Shown here: piece by piece, positions 1 through 5,935 of the stretch | Position numbering within the stretch: position 1 is the first letter of the stretch | Layout of the letters: each line of letters begins with the position of its first letter | NCBI GenBank assembly: GCA_019245255.1 | Contig: JAFARV010000791.1 | Location: forward strand, 1 to 6,421 | Source: Acidobacteriaceae bacterium | GTDB lineage: Bacteria > Acidobacteriota > Terriglobia > Bryobacterales > Bryobacteraceae | DNA: 6,421 bases | Direction of reading: 5' to 3' | Translations under genes and position numbers: made by a program | The notes under the pieces: generated by a model | What the model saw: the letters and a program-made list of their open reading frames with translations, nothing else | Databases searched by the model: none | Told to the model about the DNA's origin: nothing

Positions 1-1121
1 ATGCTTTGGAGGAGCATCGTTTTGCCGGTACGCGGAGGAGCGACGATTAGTCCGCGCTGTCCCTTGCCGATAGGTGTCAGCAAGTCCATTACGCGGCCGG
101 AGGAATTGTCGCGCGCGGTTTCGAGCTTCAGCCGCTTATCAGGATAGAGCGGCGTCAGGTTATCGAAGAAGATCTTGTTACGGGCTTCCTCGGGCGGCTC
201 GAAATTGATGGCATCGACCTTGATGAGCGCGAAGTAGCGCTCGCCTTCTTTGGGCGGACGGATCTGGCCGGAGACCGTGTCGCCGGTGCGCATTTCGAAG
301 CGGCGAATCTGGGACGGCGAGACGTATACGTCGTCGGGGCCGGGAAGGTAGTTGTATTCGGGGGCGCGAAGGAACCCGAATCCATCGGGCAAGCACTCGA
401 GCACACCTTCGGAGAAGATGAGTCCACTCTTTTCAGCCTGCGTTTGCAGGATCTTGAAAATGAGCTCCTGTTTGCGAAGACCCGCGGCGCCCGGCACTCC
501 GAGATCCTTTGCGATCTGATTCAGAGCCTGGATGCTCATGTCCTTGAGCTCTACGAGATCGAGCGTGGTAGTTCCGGCACGCTGCGCCTGCTGTCCGTTG
601 TTGCCGAGCGAATGGCGGCCGCGGCGTTGGAACCCGCCGGGCTGCGGACCGCCACCATGGGTCTGTTGACCCCCTTGATTCTGCAGTGCCGGAGGCGTGG
701 AATTCGCAGGGTCTGCTCCCGGCGCAGCCTTGCCTTCGGGTCGAGGCGGCTGGCTAGCCGATGAACGGGCATCACCGGCGGCAGAGTTAGTATCAGCGCC
801 GCGGACGTCGGTGGCGACGGCTCTGCCCTCGGCGATAGCGCGTCGCGATCCCTCCTGCACGGCTTTTCCATTTCCACCGGCAGGTTTGGGACGAGGCACG
901 GGCGCCCTTTGTTCTACCCGGGTCTGCGTTTCTACCGGTTTACTTTCCGCGGCGGCAATTTCAGCCAATTTCGATTCGTTGCCTACCGGCGGTGTTGCAT
1001 CCAGGCCCTCGCTGGTTGCCACAGCATCGCCGTTTTGCTGTTGTGGCGTCTCGGTGGGCTGACCTTCGGTGGCAGCCGCGGGGACTACTGCTTGTTCTTG
1101 ATCTTCGAGATGATTTGCCAA
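1..1121 (-). CDS. rho: Transcription termination factor Rho, N-terminal part (3' end outside window)
   Basis: Rho is the hexameric RNA-dependent ATPase/helicase that binds nascent RNA and ends transcription. I translated 373 codons with no stop. Residues 187-230 match the Rho N-terminal helical domain (key stretch GLRKQELIFKIL). Residues 238-305 match the cold-shock-like RNA-binding domain (DGFGFLR, DDVYVSPSQIRRF, RPPKEGERYFALIKV). The ATPase domain follows with GKGQRGLIVAPPRTGKT, the Walker A lysine at 367, and the window ends five codons after the motif. The rest of the ATPase core is not visible. Residues 1-186 are an extra, low-complexity segment rich in A, G, P, Q and N; E. coli Rho has essentially nothing there. 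The proposed start is TTG at 1119-1121, four bases after GAGGG, which overlaps engB by 37 nt. A GTG at 1022 is the next choice, with no visible ribosome site. The ATG at 539 would cut into the conserved domain. Identity is certain; the start is not. Confidence 0.95.
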   Translation of the reverse strand, partial: MANHLEDQEQAVVPAAATEGQPTETPQQQNGDAVATSEGLDATPPVGNESKLAEIAAAESKPVETQTRVEQRAPVPRPKPAGGNGKAVQEGSRRAIAEGRAVATDVRGADTNSAAGDARSSASQPPRPEGKAAPGADPANSTPPALQNQGGQQTHGGGPQPGGFQRRGRHSLGNNGQQAQRAGTTTLDLVELKDMSIQALNQIAKDLGVPGAAGLRKQELIFKILQTQAEKSGLIFSEGVLECLPDGFGFLRAPEYNYLPGPDDVYVSPSQIRRFEMRTGDTVSGQIRPPKEGERYFALIKVDAINFEPPEEARNKIFFDNLTPLYPDKRLKLETARDNSSGRVMDLLTPIGKGQRGLIVAPPRTGKTMLLQS

Positions 1122-1735
1122 ATTTCCCTCACTCCCCGGCCGGTGATGGCCGAGAACGGCACAAGTTCGTGCTCCGGTATTTCCTTCCGGATCGCGTCCA
1201 GTGCTGCTTTCACTCCGTTGTTGCTTTTTAGTTTGTCGATCTTGGTGACGATCACCTGATATCGACGGTTATGGAACTCGAGCCAAGCTTTGAGTTCCCG
1301 GTCCATTTCCATCCACCCGCGCCGGGCGTCGATCAGTACGAAGGACAAAGCAAGATTGCGCCGGTGGAGAAGATAACTCTCAATGAGCTTCCTCCACTCC
1401 GCCTTCTGCTCAACGGGTACCTGCGCGTATCCATATCCCGGCAGATCGACAAAGTGCAAAGCCTCTTCGATCTGAAAAAAGTTTATAAGCTGCGTGCAAC
1501 CTGGCCTGGAACTGGTAAACGCCAAGCCATCTTGCCCCACAAGCCGGTTGAGCAAGCTGGATTTTCCAACATTGCTTCGTCCGAGAAACGCGACTTCCAC
1601 CGCAGCGTGCTCCGGCGGGAACTGGTGCGGATGTGCCGCGCTGATGATCAAGCTTGGAGACCCTGATTGGGCGGCCTGCGAGGCCGCCGCAGGCCGAGGG
1701 CCCGCCCCACACTTAACCATGCCGGTACTTCCCAT
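1085..1735 (-). CDS. engB: Ribosome biogenesis GTP-binding protein EngB (YsxC/YihA)
   Basis: EngB is a small TRAFAC-class GTPase needed for late assembly of the 50S ribosomal subunit in the cytoplasm. All G motifs are visible (216-residue numbering): G1 GRSNVGKSS at 52-60, G2 PGCTQ at 78-82, G3 DLPGYG at 97-102, G4 TKID at 164-167 and G5 SAI at 195-197. DLPGYGYA is diagnostic of this family rather than of Era or Der. The start is uncertain. The first ATG (1735) lies 11 bp after the lon stop with no Shine-Dalgarno site. A second ATG (1720) has GGGAAG seven bases upstream. A TTG at 1651 would give a protein starting close to the conserved region. Residues 10-25 are alanine- and glycine-rich and are encoded by a GC-rich hairpin, so they may be a late addition or not translated. 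The 3' end overlaps the probable start of rho, which suggests cotranscription with lon and rho and translational coupling to rho. Confidence 0.95.
   Translation of the reverse strand: MGSTGMVKCGAGPRPAAASQAAQSGSPSLIISAAHPHQFPPEHAAVEVAFLGRSNVGKSSLLNRLVGQDGLAFTSSRPGCTQLINFFQIEEALHFVDLPGYGYAQVPVEQKAEWRKLIESYLLHRRNLALSFVLIDARRGWMEMDRELKAWLEFHNRRYQVIVTKIDKLKSNNGVKAALDAIRKEIPEHELVPFSAITGRGVREIWQIISKIKNKQ
1673..1695. repeat. GC-rich inverted repeat at the 5' end of engB
   Basis: The arms GGCCTGCG (1673-1680) and CGCAGGCC (1688-1695) are perfectly complementary around a 7-nt loop, and the flanking bases are also very GC-rich. The element falls in the non-conserved N-terminal codons of engB (residues 14-21 of the longest frame). 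Its form resembles a REP-like extragenic palindrome. There is only one copy in the window, so whether it is dispersed in the genome is inference. In the mRNA it would form a stable hairpin downstream of the two ATG start candidates and upstream of the TTG candidate at 1651. Confidence 0.5.
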
Positions 1736-1746
1736 TTTTCTATTCG

Positions 1747-4278
1747 CTAGTGGGTACGGTTATCTTCCGCCGGTCGTGCGACGAGGTCGGATGCCGTTGC
1801 GGTGGGCGCCAGCGGCAGTGCGACAATCTCACGCTCCAGCGCGATTTTCAAGACTTCGTCCATCGAGAAGACGAAGTGCAGGTTCATGTCTTTGGCGATA
1901 TTTTCCGGAACGTCGGCGAGATCCTTTTCGTTGTCTTTCGCGAGCACGATCTCACGAATCCCGTGCCGATGCGCGGCCATGAGTTTCTCTTTGAGGCCGC
2001 CTATCGGGAGGACCCGTCCACGGACGGTTATTTCTCCAGTCATTGCGATATCGCAGCGCACGGGAATGGCGGTCAGGGCGCTGCAGATGCTAGTTGCGAT
2101 GGTGATGCCGGCCGATGGACCATCCTTCGGGATCGCCCCTTCCGGCACATGCACGTGAATGTCAAGGTGACGGTAAAAATCCTTCGGCAGACCCAGGTAT
2201 TGCGCGCGTGAGCGGACGTAGCTCATAGCGGCCTGGGCTGATTCTTGCATAACATCGCCCAGTTTTCCAGTGGTCGTCAGCTTACCGCGGCCTTCCATGA
2301 CGGTCGCTTCGGTAGTGAGAATGGATCCGCCGACTTCCGTCCACGCGAGACCAGTGGTGGCGCCAATCTCGTTCTGCTTGTCGAGGTCCATATCGCGGAA
2401 CTTGGCAGGTCCAAGCAGATCCGAAATAGAAGGGGGAGCGATGACTACCTTCTCAATCGGCACCATCGGAGCTTCCTCCTTCTTGGCCTTCTTTCTGCCT
2501 TTCTTCGGAGGCTCCTCGACCGGTGCGGCGTCCTCTTCGATGACGGGCTCCACCGATTCGGGAATGGCATCGTCGGTTGATGTGGCTTGCGCTTCGACAA
2601 CTTTGCGCGCGACCTTGCGGCAGATATTCCCGATTTCGCGTTCGAGGTTGCGTACGCCCGCTTCCCTCGTATAGGACTGAATCAACGTTTGCAGGCCGCC
2701 ATCAGTGAATTCGACTTGCTCTTCCGAGACGCCGGTCTCGCGCCGCTGCTTCGCAACGAGGAAACGTTTTGCGATCTCGAGCTTTTCGAGTTCCGTGTAG
2801 CCGGACAGCCGGATAACTTCCATGCGGTCTTGCAGGGCGGGCGGAATGGTGTGAAGCACGTTCGCGGTGGCGATGAAGAATACCTGGCTCAAATCGTATT
2901 CGACATCGAGATAGTGGTCCGCGAACATGTAGTTTTGCTCGGGATCGAGCACTTCGAGCAGCGCCGCGGACGGGTCGCCACGAAAATCCATGGACATCTT
3001 GTCGATCTCATCCAGCATGATGATCGGGTTCTTGGTTCCGGCTTTCTTCATCATTTGGATCAACTGACCAGGCAGCGCCCCAATGTAAGTGCGCCGGTGG
3101 CCGCGGATTTCGGCTTCATCGCGGACACCGCCGAGCGAAAGACGAACGAACTTGCGACCGGTGGCTTTAGCAATCGACATTCCGAGCGAGGTTTTACCTA
3201 CGCCCGGAGGTCCGACGAAGCAGAGAATGGAGCCCCTGGGGTTCTGCACGAGGCGACGGACCGCAAGAAACTCGAGAATGCGTTCTTTGATCTTTTGGAG
3301 CCCGTAATGGTCGTTCTCGAGAACCTGGCGCGCGTAGCGAAGATCGCGGATTTCCTTGGTGCGCTTCTTCCACGGTACGGCAAGCAGCCAATCGAGGTAG
3401 TTCCGCGAAACGGTCGATTCGGCCGACATGGGCGGCATCGCTTCGAGACGCTTGAGTTCAGCCATGGCCTTTTCATAGGCGTCTTTGGTCATTCCCGCGG
3501 CTTCGATTTTCTTTTTGAGCTCGTCGTACTCGCTCTTTTCGCCGCGGCCGAGTTCTTTCTGAATCGCTTTGATTTTTTCGTTGAGGTAGTACTCTTTTTG
3601 CGCGCGCTCCATCTGACGCTTCACGCGTCCCTGGATGGTGCGATCAACGTTGAGCTTCTCAATTTCGATATCGAGCAGTTCGGCAACCCGGGTGAGCCGA
3701 TCAATGGGATCGAAGATTTCGAGTAGTTCCTGCTTCTCCTCAATAGTGAGCTGCAGATTTGCACCGACAGTGTCGGCGAGCTTCCCAGGATCGTCGACGC
3801 GTATGGCGGCGATCATGGTCTCGTAGTTCAGATTCTGGCTGAGCTTAACGTATTGCTCAAACAGGTTCGTTACGCGGCCGACGAGCGCATCGAGCTGGCT
3901 TCCCTGCTCGATCTTGTAGGTAGCGGTCCGTACAACGGCACGAAAATAGCCTTCCTCTTCGCTGACCGAAATGATTTTGCCGCGCTCGACGCCTTCGACC
4001 AAAACCTTGATGTTCCCGTCAGGCTGCTTCAGGCTCTGGACGATGTTGGCGACAGTACCGACAGAATAGATCTCATCGGGTCGCGGCTCATCGACCGAGG
4101 CGTCATGCTGAGTCGCAAGAAAAATCTTCTTATCACCGAGCAACGCTTCTTCCAAAGCGCGAACGCTCGACTCGCGACCTACAACGAACGGCGTCATCAT
4201 GAACGGAAAAATGACGACGTCGCGAATCGGCATCATCGGCAACCGTTTCGTATCCGTTTTGTCCTTGGTTGTGATCAT
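1747..4278 (-). CDS. lon: ATP-dependent serine protease Lon (LonA type)
   Basis: Lon is a soluble hexameric AAA+ protease that degrades misfolded and short-lived regulatory proteins. From the ATG at 4278 the product is 843 residues, longer than the 784 of E. coli Lon. Residues 13-205 form the substrate-binding N domain (LPMMPIRDVVIFPFMMTPF) and are followed by a charged helical linker. In the AAA+ module, Walker A GPPGVGKT is at 356-363, the pore-loop aromatic Tyr is in RRTYIGALPG (398), Walker B IIMLDEID is at 419-426, and TAN at 471-473 is the probable sensor 1. The protease domain has catalytic Ser722 in GPSAG and Lys765 in GGLKEK, spaced 43 residues apart as in E. coli (S679/K722). An extra segment of about 42 residues, acidic then lysine-rich, lies between these modules near 563-609. 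The C-terminus has a short non-conserved tail after IALE. The frame stays open to a GTG at 4359, but those 27 codons show no conservation and include a palindrome. The ATG has only a weak ribosome site. Confidence 0.97.
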   Translation of the reverse strand: MITTKDKTDTKRLPMMPIRDVVIFPFMMTPFVVGRESSVRALEEALLGDKKIFLATQHDASVDEPRPDEIYSVGTVANIVQSLKQPDGNIKVLVEGVERGKIISVSEEEGYFRAVVRTATYKIEQGSQLDALVGRVTNLFEQYVKLSQNLNYETMIAAIRVDDPGKLADTVGANLQLTIEEKQELLEIFDPIDRLTRVAELLDIEIEKLNVDRTIQGRVKRQMERAQKEYYLNEKIKAIQKELGRGEKSEYDELKKKIEAAGMTKDAYEKAMAELKRLEAMPPMSAESTVSRNYLDWLLAVPWKKRTKEIRDLRYARQVLENDHYGLQKIKERILEFLAVRRLVQNPRGSILCFVGPPGVGKTSLGMSIAKATGRKFVRLSLGGVRDEAEIRGHRRTYIGALPGQLIQMMKKAGTKNPIIMLDEIDKMSMDFRGDPSAALLEVLDPEQNYMFADHYLDVEYDLSQVFFIATANVLHTIPPALQDRMEVIRLSGYTELEKLEIAKRFLVAKQRRETGVSEEQVEFTDGGLQTLIQSYTREAGVRNLEREIGNICRKVARKVVEAQATSTDDAIPESVEPVIEEDAAPVEEPPKKGRKKAKKEEAPMVPIEKVVIAPPSISDLLGPAKFRDMDLDKQNEIGATTGLAWTEVGGSILTTEATVMEGRGKLTTTGKLGDVMQESAQAAMSYVRSRAQYLGLPKDFYRHLDIHVHVPEGAIPKDGPSAGITIATSICSALTAIPVRCDIAMTGEITVRGRVLPIGGLKEKLMAAHRHGIREIVLAKDNEKDLADVPENIAKDMNLHFVFSMDEVLKIALEREIVALPLAPTATASDLVARPAEDNRTH

Positions 4279-4299
4279 TTGTGGTGTCCAGGCGGAATT

Positions 4300-4314
4300 C
4301 CCACGGCATGTGGG
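4300..4314. repeat. Short inverted repeat in the lon leader
   Basis: CCCAC (4300-4304) and GTGGG (4310-4314) flank a 5-nt loop, 22 bases upstream of the proposed lon ATG. A 5-bp GC-rich stem this short can occur by chance. It is listed because it sits beside the stronger palindrome at 4338-4357 in the same leader. Confidence 0.3.
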
Positions 4315-4337
4315 CGATGAATAGATGAAATCGAGGA

Positions 4338-4357
4338 GAGAACCGCGAGCGGTTCTC
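4338..4357. promoter_or_regulatory. Perfect 9-bp-arm palindrome between clpX and lon
   Basis: GAGAACCGC (4338-4346) and GCGGTTCTC (4349-4357) are perfect inverted copies separated by 2 bp. The element lies 38 bp after the clpX stop and 60 bp before the lon ATG at 4278. No T-run follows on the minus strand (TCCTCGATTTC comes next), so it does not look like an intrinsic terminator. It could be an operator for a dimeric repressor of lon, or an RNA hairpin that separates or stabilises the clpX and lon messages. It does not match the CIRCE element bound by HrcA. The alternative GTG start of lon at 4357-4359 overlaps its edge, which argues against that start. Confidence 0.5.
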
Positions 4358-4394
4358 ACGACGGACTACTCTCTTTCGACAGACTGGCTGTGGC

Positions 4395-5666
4395 TCAGCC
4401 CGCCTTTTCGAGCACGGCCAGATTGATCTTTTGTGTGAGCACCATCTCCTTGGTCACGACGAACTCGCGCACCTTCTTAAAAGTCGGGAGATAGTACATC
4501 AGGTCCAGCATGAGATCCTCAAGGATCATCCGCAGACCGCGTGCGCCAACTTTGCGCTCCATCGCCATCTGGGCGACGGCTTCCAGCGCATCATCGCTAA
4601 ACTTGAGCTTAACATTCTCGAACTCAAATAGCTTTTGATACTGACGAATGATGGCATTTTTCGGCTTTGTCAATATCTGAACCAAAGCGTCCTTCGAGAG
4701 GTCCTCGAGCACCGCGGTTACCGGCATACGGCCGATGAACTCGGGGATGAATCCGTATTTGATCAGATCCACCGGCTGGACCTGGGCTAAGAGGTCGACG
4801 TCCCGGCGGGCGCTGCTCGCGCCTCGTTTGGCGGAATCCTTCTCCTCGGGCGGAACGAAGCCAATGGACTTGGTACCCACTCTGCGGGCGATAACCTTCT
4901 CCAGTCCCACAAACGCCCCACCACAGATAAACAGAATGTTGGTTGTGTCGACCGGTGTGAACTCCTGGTGCGGATGCTTGCGGCCACCCTGAGGCGGCAC
5001 ATTGGCAACAGTCCCTTCCAGAATCTTTAATAATGCCTGCTGAACGCCTTCGCCCGAGACATCGCGGGTGATCGACGGATTTTCGTCTTTCCGCCCGATC
5101 TTGTCAATTTCGTCAATATATATGATGCCGGTCTGGGCGCGTTGGACGTCCCAATCTGCGTTCTGAAGCAGGCGCAGGATGATATTTTCGACATCCTCGC
5201 CCACGTACCCGGCTTCCGTGAGGGTGGTTGCGTCGACAATTGCGAACGGAACCTCGAGGATGCGGGCAAGTGTCTGAGCGAGAAGAGTCTTTCCGGTGCC
5301 GGTCGGTCCGATCAGCAGGATGTTCGATTTAGACAGCTCGACCTCACTGCCGCGCTGCTTGTTCATCTGAATCCGCTTGTAATGGTTATAAACGGCGACA
5401 GCGAGCTTCTTTTTGGTCGCCTCCTGACCGATTACGTACTGATCCAGATACTCTTTGAGCTCCAGTGGCCGCGGCAGCTTGCCGGGACTGCCATAGCTTT
5501 GCTCATGGCGGTCATCCTCGATGATCGAGTTGCAAACAGCAATGCACTCGTCGCAAATGTAAGCGCGCGGATAATCGCTCGGGGACGATATGAGCTTGCC
5601 GACAACGTCTTGGCTTTTATGACAGAAGGAACAGCGGAGGGAATCGTCAGATCCGGCGCGCTTCAA
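4395..5666 (-). CDS. clpX: ATP-dependent Clp protease ATP-binding subunit ClpX
   Basis: ClpX is the hexameric AAA+ unfoldase that recognises tagged or misfolded proteins and feeds them into the ClpP chamber. The product is 423 residues, the usual length. The N-terminal zinc-binding domain has Cys12, Cys15, Cys38 and Cys41 (CSFC and CDEC). Walker A GPTGTGKT is at 120-127, pore loop 1 GYVG at 153-156, Walker B IIYIDEID at 181-188, and the RKH loop at the pore entrance at 229-231. The ClpP-contacting IGF tripeptide is at 268-270, so it is built to work with ClpP, which is not in this window. The conserved box FIPEFIGRMP is at 306-315 and sensor-2 GARGLR at 374-379. The start is TTG at 5664-5666, chosen because AGGAG sits seven bases upstream and the family's N-terminus lines up there. 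It is probably the first gene of a transcript including lon, engB and rho. The neighbour upstream is a DUF885 gene, not clpP. Confidence 0.98.
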   Translation of the reverse strand: MKRAGSDDSLRCSFCHKSQDVVGKLISSPSDYPRAYICDECIAVCNSIIEDDRHEQSYGSPGKLPRPLELKEYLDQYVIGQEATKKKLAVAVYNHYKRIQMNKQRGSEVELSKSNILLIGPTGTGKTLLAQTLARILEVPFAIVDATTLTEAGYVGEDVENIILRLLQNADWDVQRAQTGIIYIDEIDKIGRKDENPSITRDVSGEGVQQALLKILEGTVANVPPQGGRKHPHQEFTPVDTTNILFICGGAFVGLEKVIARRVGTKSIGFVPPEEKDSAKRGASSARRDVDLLAQVQPVDLIKYGFIPEFIGRMPVTAVLEDLSKDALVQILTKPKNAIIRQYQKLFEFENVKLKFSDDALEAVAQMAMERKVGARGLRMILEDLMLDLMYYLPTFKKVREFVVTKEMVLTQKINLAVLEKAG

Positions 5667-5673
5667 ACTGGTT

Positions 5674-5678
5674 CTCCT
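5674..5678 (-). promoter_or_regulatory. Shine-Dalgarno site of clpX
   Basis: On the minus strand the sequence reads TTAGGAGAACCAGT and then TTG. The AGGAG core, with seven bases before the TTG, is the best ribosome site in the window. It decides the non-ATG start of clpX. Confidence 0.8.
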
Positions 5679-5729
5679 AAGGAAAAAACGATCGAGAGAT
5701 CCCGTGCCCTGATCACATTGGTCAAAACC

Positions 5730-5738
5730 AGTATATCA
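5730..5738 (-). promoter_or_regulatory. Extended -10 promoter candidate for clpX
   Basis: The minus strand reads TGATATACT, a TGn extension plus TATACT, one base from the TATAAT consensus. The hexamer is at 5730-5735. Transcription would start near 5723 and give a leader of about 57 nt before the TTG of clpX. The -35 position (17 bp upstream) is poor (CTTTCT), as is common for extended -10 promoters. No convincing heat-shock sigma motif was seen nearby. Confidence 0.5.
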
Positions 5739-5749
5739 GCAGTATTTCC

Positions 5750-5794
5750 CCCAGAAAGGCCGAAAAGTGCTCAGATCATTGAGATTTTTCTGGG
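5750..5794. promoter_or_regulatory. Nested inverted repeat upstream of the clpX promoter
   Basis: Outer arms CCCAGAAA (5750-5757) and TTTCTGGG (5787-5794) are perfect inverted copies 29 bp apart. Inside them CTCA (5770-5773) and TGAG (5780-5783) form a second, shorter inverted pair. The inner end of the outer repeat lies about 12 bp upstream of the extended -10 element, so a protein bound there could touch RNA polymerase. This may be an operator or activator site; no known regulator motif is recognised. Confidence 0.35.
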
Positions 5795-5935
5795 AGCATA
5801 GCGTTGCCAGGCAGCTACTGTATAGCCATTAGGGAATAGCTTTGTGCTGAAATTTCCTGAACAGCGGGTTGAGGCGTCCGTTCGCCACCTCACGCCGCCG
5901 CCCGTGCTTGGCGCCGATCCGGGTTTGGGGCTCCG

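Larger units (their letters stand above)
5667..5935 (-). other. Intergenic region between the DUF885 gene and clpX
   Basis: This 269-bp gap has no convincing coding frame on either strand. It contains the clpX ribosome site, the extended -10 candidate and the nested inverted repeat. Nearer the DUF885 stop, a modest hairpin can form in the transcript: arms at 5870-5876 and 5886-5892, seven pairs including one G-U, with a 9-nt loop. No T-run follows, so it is at best a weak or Rho-dependent end for the upstream gene. A second TATACA box near 5818-5823 lacks a -35 partner. Confidence 0.6.

Noticed and set aside
444..764. Small plus-strand frames opposite the rho extension
   Set aside because: They are antisense to a continuous 373-codon rho frame and have no recognisable product.
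2587..3726. A 379-codon open frame on the plus strand
   Set aside because: It lies fully antisense to the ATPase and N-terminal parts of lon, has no recognisable motif, and such antisense frames are common in GC-rich coding DNA.
4338..4357. Intrinsic terminator after clpX
   Set aside because: The stem is good, but no run of T follows it on the minus strand.
4279..4359. An N-terminal extension of lon from a GTG at 4359
   Set aside because: The 27 extra codons do not resemble Lon, the GTG overlaps the palindrome at 4338-4357, and the ATG at 4278 places the start a few residues before the conserved LPMMPIRD block.
5142..5801. A 219-codon open frame on the plus strand
   Set aside because: Most of it is antisense to clpX, including the Walker A region, and it runs across the clpX promoter region. 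No domain or ribosome site supports it.
5818..5823. TATACA as a second clpX promoter
   Set aside because: No acceptable -35 hexamer lies at the right distance and there is no TGn extension. The element at 5730-5738 is better.
5870..5892. Intrinsic terminator after the DUF885 gene
   Set aside because: The stem is short with a G-U pair, and no T-run follows. It is mentioned only in the intergenic entry.
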